A stretch of DNA of 64,000 bases from Nannocystis exedens (GCF_002343915.1 NZ_NETK01000001.1:372001-436000); one strand, 5' to 3'; positions 9,685-17,600 are shown, numbered from the stretch's first letter. The notes: generated by a model from the sequence alone, not told the origin. Numbers and translations are program-made.

Positions 9685-9774
9685 CAGGACATGTCCTTTC
9701 CGCCATGTCCAGCACTGCGACCGGCGCGAGGCGCCCAGGACAGACCGCATGACCGCGCGTGTCCCCCCGGGACA
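9685..9774. repeat. Palindromes between convergent genes
   Basis: GGACATGTCC plus TTTCCGCCATGTCC at 9688-9710 and TGTCCC-CCC-GGGACA at 9760-9774 fill the gap between two convergent genes. They could form hairpins in both transcripts and act as bidirectional terminators, though no T-run follows. Confidence 0.55.
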
Positions 9775-9836
9775 GGCCGGCACAACACGGCACGACCGCC
9801 CGCGCACGATCGCCCTGGCGCGGACCGTCGCCGCGC

Positions 9837-10415
9837 TCACTGCGGCTCGAAGCGCGACGTGATGCGCTCGCCGTTGGAGATCTGGCACTCGCCGGCGCCG
9901 CCGCCCTTGATCCCGCGGTCCGGGTCGTCGAGCGTGAAGTGGCAGCGCATCTTGTCGCCGCGGTCGCCGTCGAGGGTCGCCACCACCTTGCCGGTGTTGC
10001 GGGTGACGAACTCCTCGACCGTATCGTAGTAAGGCCAGGTGCCGCCCCAGTACCAGCGCGGCCCCACCCACGGATCGGCGTACCACTCGTTGTAAACATC
10101 GCCGTACTCGGCCACCGCCGTCGTCCGCGTGATCTCGCGGTAGCGGCCCTCGAACGACTCCCCGTCGGGCAGCTGCGTCTTGATCCGGCCCGACAGCGAA
10201 TCGTCGCCGGACGTCCAGGTGAACACCACCCGCTCGTGCTTCACCACCGGCGCCGCCGCCCCCCCGGTCGTCTTGCCGCCGGTCTCGGGCGCGGCCGTGT
10301 CGGGGTTCGTCACCTCGCCGCCGAAGCTCCCGCGGGAGCAGGCGGACATCAGGAGCAGCAGCAGCCATCGTGGCACGCGCGGGGTCACGGCGCGGCGGAG
10401 TTCTCGTCGGTTCAT
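9837..10415 (-). CDS. Hypothetical lipoprotein
   Basis: A 192-residue predicted lipoprotein: basic N-terminus, hydrophobic core RWLLLLLMSAC with the lipobox Cys near residue 26, then a Gly/Thr/Ala linker to about residue 57. The mature domain (VVFTWTSGDDSLSGRIKTQL onward) looks like a small beta-rich fold with paired tryptophans and tyrosines (NEWYADPWVGPRWYWGGTWP) and two cysteines (MRCHFTL, GECQISNG) suited to one disulfide. It probably sits on the outer or inner membrane facing the periplasm. I recognise no family. It stands alone, convergent with the propeller protein and separated from the BlaR1-like gene by 344 bp. Confidence 0.7.
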   Translation of the reverse strand: MNRRELRRAVTPRVPRWLLLLLMSACSRGSFGGEVTNPDTAAPETGGKTTGGAAAPVVKHERVVFTWTSGDDSLSGRIKTQLPDGESFEGRYREITRTTAVAEYGDVYNEWYADPWVGPRWYWGGTWPYYDTVEEFVTRNTGKVVATLDGDRGDKMRCHFTLDDPDRGIKGGGAGECQISNGERITSRFEPQ

Positions 10416-10759
10416 GGGCGCGAGAAGTTGCCCGATCCACCGCGCTGCAGCCCACCGACCTCGTCCGCGCCGCGAACGCCGGCCCTGCGCCCGGTTTCAC
10501 GCCGTTCCCCGCGCGCCCCCTGTGACCCGCGGCACCGTCCTGCCGCTCACCGCTCGCCCGGGCGCCCCCTCCGCCTGTCCCTCCGGCCAGCTCGACGCAA
10601 TCGACCCGGCCCTCATGACCGCCTGTCTCTTCAGGCATCCGGCTCGCAACCCGCCTCGCCCGTCCTCCCTCGATCAGCCCGAGCTCCACAACCCATCAGC
10701 CCTTCACCCATCGCTTCAGGCCACCGACCCGCCCCACCTGTCTCTTCAGACATCTACCA
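10416..10759. other. Gene-free interval with hairpins
   Basis: No gene is seen. It holds CCTGTCCCTCCGGCCAG near 10572, GCCTG-TCTCTT-CAGGC (10621-10636) and the perfect TGTCT-CTTC-AGACA (10739-10752), a compensated variant of the dispersed hairpin placed just after the stop of the BlaR1-like gene, where it may terminate that transcript. Confidence 0.6.
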
Positions 10760-11704
10760 TCATTCCGCAACCCGCCGCTCGCTCGCCCGCCGCGACGCGC
10801 CGCCCGCCCCCGGCTCCTCGGCCGAGCGCGCCTCGCAGGCCGTCACCATCGTCGCCAGCACCAGCGCCGCCCCGATCAGCCGCGGCACGCCCCAGCGCAG
10901 CTCGCCGGGCTCCCGGCTGCGGATCCGCCGGACATCGAGCACCCCTCGCACGCGCGCGCGCAGCCCGTCGGCGGCGACCCGTCCGGCCCGCTCGAGCTGC
11001 GCGCGAGCCACCGCCACCAATTGCGCCGCGTAGCTCGACGACGGGATCCCGGTGCGCAGCGCCGCATCGTCGGCCGCGTCCTCGGCGTGGGCCCGCAGCC
11101 GCCGCAGCGCCCACCAGGCCAGGGGATCGGGCCAGTAGATCGCCCGCGCCAGCCCGCCCGCCAGCGCCATCAGACAATCGCCGCGGGCCACGTGGGCCAG
11201 CTCGTGGGCCAGCAGCGCCCGTCGCTCGGCCGGCGGCGCTTCCAGCATCGCCGCCGGCACCACCACGATCGGCTGCCAGATCCCCACCACCATCGGCGTG
11301 CGCGCCGAAGCGCACGCGCGCAGCTCCACCCGCGGTCCTCCGGCGAACTCGAGCGCCGTCTCGTGCCACGGACCCGCCACCATCGGCGCGCCCTCCAGCG
11401 CTCGCCGGCGCGCCAGCGCGTGCCCGCGGACCAGCCGCACCAGCAACGACGTCGCCCCGATCGCCCACACCGCCAGCAGCCCCGCCGCCAGCCCGTCCGG
11501 CAGCCGCAGCCCCGACGCCGCCAGCGCCAGTCGCGGCAGCGGCAGCACCAGCGCCACCGCGATCGCCAGCGCCCAGATCTGCCGCCGCACCGCCGCGCTG
11601 CGCCGGCGCGCGCACATGTCCAGAAGGCCAGCCGAGGCGAACACCAGCGCCCCCACCAGCTCGAGCGAGCCGAGCCACAGCGCCGCCGCCGACGCGTCCG
11701 TCAC
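10760..11704 (-). CDS. BlaR1/MecR1-like M56 membrane metallopeptidase
   Basis: A 314-residue integral membrane peptidase of family M56. Hydrophobic segments lie near residues 8-28, 42-65, 70-92 and 280-300; the zinc site is HELAH (167-171), followed by a downstream acidic AHAEDAADDAAL that supplies the third ligand as in the family. Canonical BlaR1 is about 600 residues and ends in a penicillin-binding sensor domain. Here the protein stops after the last membrane segment, so the beta-lactam sensor is missing and the signal must be something else. The GTG start lies 2 bp after the blaI stop with AGGAGGG just upstream, so the two genes form an operon. Family biology suggests it cleaves or triggers cleavage of the repressor. 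Confidence 0.87.
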   Translation of the reverse strand: MTDASAAALWLGSLELVGALVFASAGLLDMCARRRSAAVRRQIWALAIAVALVLPLPRLALAASGLRLPDGLAAGLLAVWAIGATSLLVRLVRGHALARRRALEGAPMVAGPWHETALEFAGGPRVELRACASARTPMVVGIWQPIVVVPAAMLEAPPAERRALLAHELAHVARGDCLMALAGGLARAIYWPDPLAWWALRRLRAHAEDAADDAALRTGIPSSSYAAQLVAVARAQLERAGRVAADGLRARVRGVLDVRRIRSREPGELRWGVPRLIGAALVLATMVTACEARSAEEPGAGGASRRASERRVAE

Positions 11705-11705
11705 C

Positions 11706-12101
11706 TCAGCGGCCCTCCTTGCGCGCCTGCTCGATCATCGCCCCGAGCTCGTCGAGCTCCTCGCGCGACAGCTCGCGGCCGTCGAGGTCGAGCAGGGCCG
11801 CCACCGCGTCGCTGGCGGAGCCGCCGAAGAACGTATCGACCACGTGGGCCAGCGCCGACGTGGCCACGCGATCGCGCGGGCGCGTCGGCGCGTACACGTA
11901 CGTCGGGCCGTCCTGCGTGTGCCGCAGGTGGCCCTTGTCCTCGAGCACCTTCACCAGCGCTCGCACCGCCGAGTACGTCGGCGGATCGGGCAGCTCGTCG
12001 AGCACCTCGCGGATGGTCGCCTGCCCGCGCCGGTAGACGATGTCCATGATCTGCCGCTCACGCCGGCTCAGCGGATCGAGGTCGGGCTTGCGTCGCGTCA
12101 T
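11706..12101 (-). CDS. BlaI/MecI-family winged-helix repressor
   Basis: A 131-residue protein matching BlaI/MecI: N-terminal winged helix with LSRRERQIMDIVYRRGQAT, recognition-helix region PTYSAVRALVKVLEDKGHL, wing GPTYVYAP, and a C-terminal helical dimerisation part (ALLDLDGRELSREELDELGA). The family binds a dyad as a dimer and is inactivated by its M56 partner, which is encoded immediately downstream. Its ATG is only 5 nt from an 18-bp AT-rich dyad (12107-12124) that also abuts lspA on the other strand, so autoregulation and control of lspA are both likely. A decayed copy of this gene's first 14 codons, with the same dyad at the same spacing, occurs at 14031-14096. Confidence 0.9.
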   Translation of the reverse strand: MTRRKPDLDPLSRRERQIMDIVYRRGQATIREVLDELPDPPTYSAVRALVKVLEDKGHLRHTQDGPTYVYAPTRPRDRVATSALAHVVDTFFGGSASDAVAALLDLDGRELSREELDELGAMIEQARKEGR

Positions 12102-12106
12102 CCCGT

Positions 12107-12143
12107 GTGCTGTTTTTCTAGCACGATGCTAAAAAACCAGCAA
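12107..12143. promoter_or_regulatory. Double BlaI-type operator between blaI and lspA
   Basis: Site 1 is GTGCTGTTTTTCTAGCAC (12107-12124), arms GTGCT/AGCAC. Site 2, ATGCTAAAAAACCAGCAA (12126-12143), is the same site inverted, matching 15 of 18 positions of the relict operator's complement. Site 2 is also codons 1-6 of lspA. Both flanking genes would have almost no leader. The AT-rich block stands out sharply from its surroundings. Recognition by the adjacent BlaI-like protein is inferred. Confidence 0.75.
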
Positions 12144-12653
12144 GTCCCTGCCAGTCCGCGTCGATGGGCCCTGCTCGCCCTCTCCGGCGCCGGCGCGCTC
12201 GCGCTCGACCTGTGGACCAAGCAATGGGTGTGGGACCACCTGCGGCCGAGCGGTCGGGCCCTCGTCGTCATCGATCCGCTGCTCGAGCTCGCCTTCGCCT
12301 ACAACCGCGGCAGCGCCTTCGGCCTGGTGCGGCGGCTCGACTACCCCTACGTCCTGCTCGCCGTCACCGTCTTGATGATCGGCTGGATCGTTCTCACCGC
12401 CCGCGCCCCCCACGGCACGCGCCTGCGCTTCGTCGCCGGCGGCCTCATCGCCGGCGGCGCGCTCGGCAACCTCCACGACCGCCTGTTCCGCGTCGACGCC
12501 CTCGGCCACCGCGGCGTCGTCGACTTCATCAAGGTCAACTACCCCTGGGGCGGCAGCTGGCCGAGCTTCAACCTCGCCGACGCCGCCCTCGTGATCGGCG
12601 TCGTCCTGCTCGTCTGGGACCTGCGCGCCCGCAAGCCCGCGGCCGACGCCTGA
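12126..12653 (+). CDS. lspA: Lipoprotein signal peptidase (signal peptidase II)
   Basis: A 175-residue inner-membrane aspartyl protease that removes the signal peptide of diacylglyceryl-modified prolipoproteins. The four-helix layout is complete, with AYNRGSAFG near residue 59, GNLHDR (114-119) and the catalytic aspartates in VVDFI (Asp 133) and FNLAD (Asp 152), spaced 19 apart as in characterised LspA. The ATG is the only sensible start and lies 2 bp from a BlaI-type operator; its first six codons (MLKNQQ) are the second operator copy, so transcription probably yields a near-leaderless mRNA. The window encodes about ten lipoproteins that need this enzyme. Repression by BlaI is an inference from the site. 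Confidence 0.95.
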   Translation: MLKNQQVPASPRRWALLALSGAGALALDLWTKQWVWDHLRPSGRALVVIDPLLELAFAYNRGSAFGLVRRLDYPYVLLAVTVLMIGWIVLTARAPHGTRLRFVAGGLIAGGALGNLHDRLFRVDALGHRGVVDFIKVNYPWGGSWPSFNLADAALVIGVVLLVWDLRARKPAADA

Positions 12654-12683
12654 GCATCGGCGAGCAGCCGCGGTCCGCCCGCC

Positions 12684-12756
12684 AGCCTGTCCCTTCGACC
12701 AGCCTGCGACGCAGCGCCGTCCGGCCGTTCGGTTCGCCTGTCCTTTCGACCAGCCT
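12684..12756. repeat. Two palindrome copies between convergent lspA and DUF3089 genes
   Basis: CCTGTCCCTTCGACCAGCCT and CCTGTCCTTTCGACCAGCCT lie 52 bp apart and differ at one position. Both are imperfect hairpins around a YTTC loop. They occupy the whole gap between two converging genes. Confidence 0.65.
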
Positions 12757-12766
12757 CGTCCTCTCC

Positions 12767-13873
12767 TCAGCCCTGGCTCGCCAGGAACGCCTTCGCCCGC
12801 GCCGCCGCGTTCGCGCGCAGGTCGAGCCAGAACAGCCCGTACTCGATCGCGTGGTAGTTGCCGGCCCCGAGCGCGTGGTCGAGCAGGCGGCTCATGAAGT
12901 CGCGCGGCACCGTCCCGGACAGCTCCACCCGCAGCGTCCCCGCCTCGCAGCGCGCGCCGACGAATTCGGGCCGCGGCCGCGGCTTCGCGCCGCTGCTGTC
13001 CCAAAAGACAGCCCCGAGCCCGCCGCGCGCCGGCGCCTCGTCGGCGCGCCACGTCAGCGGATTGACGCACACCCGGCGGTGCGGCGGCGCGTCGGGCGGC
13101 GGCGGCGGGTTCTCGACGAACTCGATGCCCCCGACGTAGTCCGGCCCGCGCGCGTTGAAGGCCACCACGCAGCCGGTCTGCTCCGCCGACGCGCACACCG
13201 GCAGGTCGCCCAGCGCCTCGTGCGTGATCGGCCCGCCGATCAGGTACGCCGCCACCAGCTGACCTCGCAGCGGCCCCGGCGCGATCACCTCGCGCAGCAG
13301 CCGGAGCCCGACGAACGCGCCCTGGCTGTGGGCCGCGAGGATGAACGGCCGCCCGTGGTTGTCGTGCTCGAGGTAGTGCCGAAACGCCGCGATCGCGTCG
13401 TCGCCGGCCAGCCCGATCGCCGCCGCCCCGTCGGCGCTGGCCGTCGTGAAGGCCGTCATGTTGGCCTGGCGGTAGCGCGGCGCGAACACCCGACAGCAGC
13501 CGTTGAACGCGCTCGCCTGGATCCGCGTCGACCCGGCGTCGGTCGCCTCGTTGACGGTCGCGTCGTCGACGCGAGCGTTCCACGCGGCGCCGAGGAACGA
13601 CGTCGGGTGGAGGTAGAACACGTCGACCGCGGGGTCCGCCGCGATCGCCACGCCCTCGACCTCCGCGTCGGCCGCGTCCGCCGTCTCCGGCCGCGCGCTC
13701 CACGACGCCGGCTGCCCGTAATCCGGCGGAGGCGGCGTATCGGCCGGGTCGAACGGCACCCCCGGCGCCGCCATCGCCAGCACGATGTCGCCGAGGTACA
13801 CCCACCCGATCACCAGCCCCACCGGCAGCAGCGCCGCGACGGAGAGCAGGATCCATCGCCCGCGCCGGATCAT
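12767..13873 (-). CDS. DUF3089 family lipase-like serine hydrolase, membrane-anchored
   Basis: A 368-residue protein of the DUF3089 type. Residues 5-30 form an N-terminal membrane anchor (WILLSVAALLPVGLVIGW). The hydrolase fold shows VDVFYLHPTSFLG near 85, the nucleophile elbow AAHSQGAF near 185, and an active-site His candidate in GAGNYHAIEYGLFW near 345. Family members are thought to hydrolyse esters at the cell envelope. The ATG at 13873 starts the anchor; an upstream in-frame GTG at 13939 is less likely. The gene begins about 200 bp downstream of a preserved BlaI-type operator (14079-14096) and a decayed blaI start, so it may have come under BlaI control. A palindrome (12998-13015) codes for FWDSSG. 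Confidence 0.8.
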   Translation of the reverse strand: MIRRGRWILLSVAALLPVGLVIGWVYLGDIVLAMAAPGVPFDPADTPPPPDYGQPASWSARPETADAADAEVEGVAIAADPAVDVFYLHPTSFLGAAWNARVDDATVNEATDAGSTRIQASAFNGCCRVFAPRYRQANMTAFTTASADGAAAIGLAGDDAIAAFRHYLEHDNHGRPFILAAHSQGAFVGLRLLREVIAPGPLRGQLVAAYLIGGPITHEALGDLPVCASAEQTGCVVAFNARGPDYVGGIEFVENPPPPPDAPPHRRVCVNPLTWRADEAPARGGLGAVFWDSSGAKPRPRPEFVGARCEAGTLRVELSGTVPRDFMSRLLDHALGAGNYHAIEYGLFWLDLRANAAARAKAFLASQG

Positions 13874-14030
13874 CGCCGCGCTCCGTGCTGCTGCGGCGTC
13901 CCGGCGGGCAGTGGAGCTGTCTCCGGGGACAGGTCGCACCTCACCCCGAACTCACACCACCAGCCCTGCCCCGCGCCCACCGATGCGAGGCCCCGGCCGG
14001 CGCCCTGGAGCGCGCGCGGCACCCCGGCCG

Positions 14031-14073
14031 CGCGCCGTTCCTGCGGATCGAAGTCGAGCCCGGGTCGCGTCAT
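14031..14073 (-). pseudogene. Relict 5' end of a second blaI
   Basis: Read on the minus strand from the ATG at 14073, the first 14 codons give MTRPGLDFDPQERR against MTRRKPDLDPLSRR in the intact BlaI-like gene; by eye about 32 of 41 bases agree. After this the similarity ends and the frame continues into low-complexity sequence that overlaps the DUF3089 start. The distance from ATG to the AT-rich operator (5 nt) is the same as in the intact gene. I read it as the remnant of a duplicated promoter-operator-start block. Confidence 0.6.
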
Positions 14074-14078
14074 GGGGG

Positions 14079-14096
14079 GTGCTGTTTTTTTAGCAC
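14079..14096. promoter_or_regulatory. Second BlaI-type operator
   Basis: GTGCTGTTTTTTTAGCAC: 17 of 18 bases agree with the operator at 12107-12124, with the arms GTGCT/AGCAC intact. It is preserved although the blaI copy beside it has decayed, which suggests it still regulates something, most simply the DUF3089 gene starting at 13873. Confidence 0.7.
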
Positions 14097-14151
14097 GCCA
14101 CCGACACACCGGCAAGCTGGCTTCGCCCGCGGCCCCGACCCGCCGACGCGC

Positions 14152-15447
14152 TCAGTTCGTCGTCAGCGTCAGCGAGAACACCGCGTCACCGAGGACCTCG
14201 TTGAGGTCGAGCCACAGCTCGCCGGCGACGTACAGCCCGTACGCGTCGTCGACGAACACGAGCTGCTCGGCGATCCCCGAGGAGATCGGCGTGGTGCCGG
14301 CGCGGACGCTGCCGGTCGACACCTTCAGCTTCAGTTCGCCGTAGGGGAACCGGACCTCGCCGGTCGACTGATCGAGCGTCGCCCGGGCCGGCTGCGCCAA
14401 CCGGACCCGCAGATCTTCGACGATGAAGCCGCTCGTATTGAACTCGCCCGTGAGCTCGCGCGGGCCGACGACGAGCTCGCGGATCGTCAGCTCGCAGTCG
14501 TGGTTGACGCAGGCCCCGACGTCGTAGTCGACCACCCCGGCGAACGCCTCGCTCTGGGCGCGGTCGGTGCCGACCTCGAGCTCGCCGACGGCGCCGAACG
14601 GCGTCGCGTTGACCAGCGCCATCGGCCCGCCGAAGAAGCACTCGGTGCCGGGGTTGGCGGCGATCTCCGGGGTCGAGGTGGCGAAGGCGCTGCACAGGAA
14701 CTCCGGGTTCCAGTCCTTCTCGCCGCCGCTGTTGGCGGCCTCCGTGTTGTAGACGGCGTTCATCGTGTTGCACACCGCCTCGCACTTGGTCCTCGCCGCC
14801 GCCTGGTCGGTCGCGTACACGCAGGTGGGATCGTCGTACGATATCCAGTAGGTCGACAGATCGCCGTCGTCGGTCATCACGCCGCTGATCTGATCGGAGC
14901 CGAGGCACTTCCAGATGTCCGACAGCGTGTCCGCGGAGCCGCCGTCGCACAGGCCGCCCGGGGCCCAGAGCGCGTCGAAATTGTCCGGGCACCAGCTCAG
15001 CTCGTCCCAGCCGTAGCCCTGCTTGGGGAACCACTCGTTCCACCCCGAGATCTGGGACCCGCACATGCCGCAATCGCTGCAAGCGACGTTGGCCCAATCG
15101 ACTTCGACGATGCCGTCGTAGTCGGTGGAGGGATCGCAGACCCCGACCTCCTCGAGCCCGCCGTCGGAGTCGAGGTCGATCATCGTCGGGACGTTCCGCG
15201 GGTCGGGGTAGTCCCACGGGGTCCCGCCGAGCCCCCTCGCGCACAGCGCGTTGCGCAGGTAGTAGCTGCGCTGCGGACAGTCGAAGGTGCTCTTGTGGAC
15301 GCAGAGCAGCGGGTCGTCGCTGCGCTCGGGGTCGCAATCGATGATGTAGCCGTCCCACGTCGGCGGCGGCGGCTCGTAGCTGCAGGCGAGGAGCGACGCG
15401 GCGAGCGAGGCGAGGAGGGAGAGCGGAATCGGGTAGGTCGATGACAT
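14152..15447 (-). CDS. Cysteine-rich lipoprotein of unknown function
   Basis: A 431-residue predicted lipoprotein: LSLLASLAASLLAC places the lipidated Cys at about residue 22. The first 250 mature residues hold some twenty cysteines in short loops (IIDCDPERSDDPLLC, VACSDCGMCG, LWAPGGLCDGG, KCEAVCNTMN), including one DLDSDGG calcium-type loop. The last 150 residues lack cysteines except CVNHDCEL and look like beta strands (ELTIRELVVGPRELTGEFN). Disulfide-bonded and extracytoplasmic is the safe statement; no family is recognised. It stands alone on the minus strand between the relict blaI and the glycosyltransferase. Its stop lies 56 bp from the preserved operator but reads away from the DUF3089 side's control region. 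Confidence 0.75.
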   Translation of the reverse strand: MSSTYPIPLSLLASLAASLLACSYEPPPPTWDGYIIDCDPERSDDPLLCVHKSTFDCPQRSYYLRNALCARGLGGTPWDYPDPRNVPTMIDLDSDGGLEEVGVCDPSTDYDGIVEVDWANVACSDCGMCGSQISGWNEWFPKQGYGWDELSWCPDNFDALWAPGGLCDGGSADTLSDIWKCLGSDQISGVMTDDGDLSTYWISYDDPTCVYATDQAAARTKCEAVCNTMNAVYNTEAANSGGEKDWNPEFLCSAFATSTPEIAANPGTECFFGGPMALVNATPFGAVGELEVGTDRAQSEAFAGVVDYDVGACVNHDCELTIRELVVGPRELTGEFNTSGFIVEDLRVRLAQPARATLDQSTGEVRFPYGELKLKVSTGSVRAGTTPISSGIAEQLVFVDDAYGLYVAGELWLDLNEVLGDAVFSLTLTTN

Positions 15448-15650
15448 GGCAGGTTCTGCTGCCGGTAGTGACCCGACCGCCGCTCTGGTTCACGCGCCGT
15501 TCGATCCGCGGACGGCGGCATCTCCGCGGCCCGCCGGCTCACGCAACGGGCGGCCCGCGCCCCGCGAGCGGCCCCAAAAAAACCCCGTCGCTCGGCCTGC
15601 CGCCCCTCCCCCGCGGCGCCCCCGGCTCGCCGGCGCCCGACCTTCGCCGC

Positions 15651-16739
15651 TCAGGCTCCCTGCGCCAGCGCCTGCGACAGCGCCTGCGCCAACGCCTGCG
15701 GCGCGCCGGGCCGCACCAGCGCCGTCTCCGGGTACAGGTCGCGCATCAGCTCCGGGATCCCCCCGACCGCGGTGGCCACCACCGGCAGCCCGTACCGCTT
15801 CGCCTCCGCGATCACCAGCGGCGCGCCCTCGGACAGCCCGCCGATCTCGCGCGACGGCACGCACAGCAGCGTCGCGCGGCGGTACAGCGCCTCTTTCTCC
15901 GCCCCCTCGACGAACCCGTGGAAGCGCGCGTCGAGCCGCAGGCCCTCCGCCATCCCCTGCAGGCGGCGCCGCTCGGGCCCGTCGCCGGCGATCGCCAGGC
16001 GCGGCCTCTGGGGCATCAGCGCCGCCGCGCGCAGCAGGTCGTCGACCCCCTTCTGCTTGATCAGGCGCCCGAGGAACAGCACCTCGTTGCCTGCTCGTTC
16101 AGACATGTCCGCCACGACATGCTCTTCGGGACCTGGCCCCTCGGCCACGCTGCCGACCATCGTCTCGACCCGCAGCGGCGGCGGGCCCGGCCAGGCCGCC
16201 GCCACGCGGGCCAGCTTCTCGGCCGACGGCAGCGCCACGCTCTCGGCCTGGGCCAGCGCGGTCAGGGCCGCCTCGCGCAGCGGCCCCGGCAAGCGCAGCA
16301 GCAGGTCGACGTCCGTCCCGTGGCCGTACAGCTCGCACGGCACGCGGGCCGCCCGCGCGGCCTCGGCCGCCAGCCAGCCGCACGGCAGCAGCATGTGGGC
16401 CGCGATCTTGTCGGGACAAAACGCCCGGATCTCCCGCTGCAGCGCCCGCTGCAGCGCCGCCACGAACGGCAGCACCAGCAGCGCCCGCCACGGCTTGTCG
16501 CGGATGTTCTCGAGGATCCCGAACTGCCCCGTCAGCGACGACAGCCCGGTCGGCGCGTAGGCGAAGCGGACCACCTCGCACGGCGACGGCAGCGCCCCGC
16601 GGACCCACGCGGTCCGCGGGACCAGGAACCGCACCGTATCGCCGGCGGTGGCGCGCGCCTCCCAGTGGCGGAGGATGAAGCGACCGCGCGGGTCGCCGGA
16701 CCACTGCGGGAAGGTCGTCGTGACGACCAGGACCCTCAC
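15651..16739 (-). CDS. Glycosyltransferase, GT4 / group 1 type
   Basis: A 362-residue GT-B glycosyltransferase. The N-terminal domain begins VRVLVVTTTFPQWSGDPRG and holds the acceptor side; the C-terminal donor domain shows EVLFLGRLIKQKGVDDLL, LAIAGDGPERRRLQ, and the nucleotide-sugar signature CVPSREIGGLSEGAPLVIAEA. It transfers a sugar from an NDP-sugar to an unknown acceptor in the cytoplasm, typically in polysaccharide or glycolipid synthesis. The GTG at 16739 overlaps the methyltransferase stop (GTGA), so the pair is co-translated. A palindrome (16101-16135) is translated as VVADMSERAGN between the two domains, a position that tolerates insertion. The C-terminus has a short ALAQ repeat. 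Confidence 0.88.
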   Translation of the reverse strand: MRVLVVTTTFPQWSGDPRGRFILRHWEARATAGDTVRFLVPRTAWVRGALPSPCEVVRFAYAPTGLSSLTGQFGILENIRDKPWRALLVLPFVAALQRALQREIRAFCPDKIAAHMLLPCGWLAAEAARAARVPCELYGHGTDVDLLLRLPGPLREAALTALAQAESVALPSAEKLARVAAAWPGPPPLRVETMVGSVAEGPGPEEHVVADMSERAGNEVLFLGRLIKQKGVDDLLRAAALMPQRPRLAIAGDGPERRRLQGMAEGLRLDARFHGFVEGAEKEALYRRATLLCVPSREIGGLSEGAPLVIAEAKRYGLPVVATAVGGIPELMRDLYPETALVRPGAPQALAQALSQALAQGA

Positions 16740-17461
16740 AGCTTCTCCGCCACGAACACGTAGAACCCGGCCAGCGCGGCCAGCGGGCTCTCCATCAGCG
16801 CCCACTCGACGCGGTCGTGGACCTTGCCGATCACGGGCAAGCGGCAGACCACCGGGTGCGGCGTCGTGATGCGGATGCCGGCGCGGGCGACCACGCGGGT
16901 GTCGGGCGGCAGCACGCTCGCGGCCTCGGCCGGGCTGAGGAAGCGGGTCGAGATCGCCGCCTCGTCGTAGCTCCGCGACGTCTTGCGCGGGCCCCACAGC
17001 CGCTTGATGAGGTAGCGCAGCGAGTTGCGGTTGTAGATGTCGAAGATGATGTGGCCGCCCGGCCGGGTCACCCGCGCCATCTCCTGCAGGCAGCGCTCCC
17101 AGCCCGGCACGTGGGCCAGCACCTTGAAAGAGTAGGTCACGTCGAAGCTGGCGTCGGGGAACGGCAGGTCGGTCGCGCTGCCCTCCTGCACGTCGAGCCC
17201 GCGGCTCCTGGCGTGCTCCAGCATCCCGGGCGACAGGTCGACCCCCTTGGCCGAGCGGGCGACCGTGGCCACCCGCTGGAGGATGAGCCCCGTCCCGCAG
17301 CCGACCTCCAGCGCGTCCTTGCCGGCGGCGTAGCGGCTGACGATGGCAGCCGCCTGGTCGTCGATGAGCTTGTGGTACCCGCGATCGCGGCCGTGGTCGT
17401 AGCCGGCCGAGAAAGCGTCGTAATAGTTACGGTTCTGTGAAGTATCGGCGGTCGCCGCCAT
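16736..17461 (-). CDS. Class I SAM-dependent methyltransferase
   Basis: A 241-residue Rossmann-fold methyltransferase. Motif I is DALEVGCGTGLILQRVA near residue 50, followed by KGVDLSPGMLEHAR, motif post-I GSATDLPFPDASFDVTYS and motif III ARVTRPGGHIIFDIYNR. The N-terminal NYYDAFSAGYDHGRDRGYH is usual for the UbiE/SAM-11 group that methylates small molecules or lipids. It precedes and overlaps the glycosyltransferase, so both may modify one glycan or glycolipid; this is inference. The ATG at 17461 (MAATADTSQNRNYY) was chosen over an upstream in-frame start at 17521 because the latter would cross the Fur-box promoter of the divergent imelysin operon. Confidence 0.87.
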   Translation of the reverse strand: MAATADTSQNRNYYDAFSAGYDHGRDRGYHKLIDDQAAAIVSRYAAGKDALEVGCGTGLILQRVATVARSAKGVDLSPGMLEHARSRGLDVQEGSATDLPFPDASFDVTYSFKVLAHVPGWERCLQEMARVTRPGGHIIFDIYNRNSLRYLIKRLWGPRKTSRSYDEAAISTRFLSPAEAASVLPPDTRVVARAGIRITTPHPVVCRLPVIGKVHDRVEWALMESPLAALAGFYVFVAEKL

Positions 17462-17514
17462 GGCCGGCACCATAGCCGCGGCCCTGGCGTGCGTCCAGGC
17501 ACCGCCCGGCGACG

Positions 17515-17543
17515 TTGACATTGAAAACGACTTTCAGTATCCC
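17515..17543 (+). promoter_or_regulatory. Promoter with Fur-box-like operator in its spacer
   Basis: TTGACA (17515-17520), a 17-bp spacer and TATCCC (17538-17543) make a sigma-70-like promoter. The spacer contains the dyad TGAAAACGACTTTCA (17522-17536), close to proteobacterial Fur boxes such as TGAAAATGATTTTCA. Bound Fur would block polymerase directly. It lies 58 bp before the imelysin start at 17601, consistent with iron repression of the operon. Confidence 0.7.
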
Positions 17544-17600
17544 AGCCCCATCGCCAACGCGCCTCGCGCTGGCGCGCCTCACGGACCGGAAGCCCCACGC

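Noticed and set aside
14079..14096. Rho-independent terminator (T-run with short arms)
   Set aside because: The T-run lies inside the dyad rather than after it, and the same dyad is present at the blaI-lspA operator with identical spacing.
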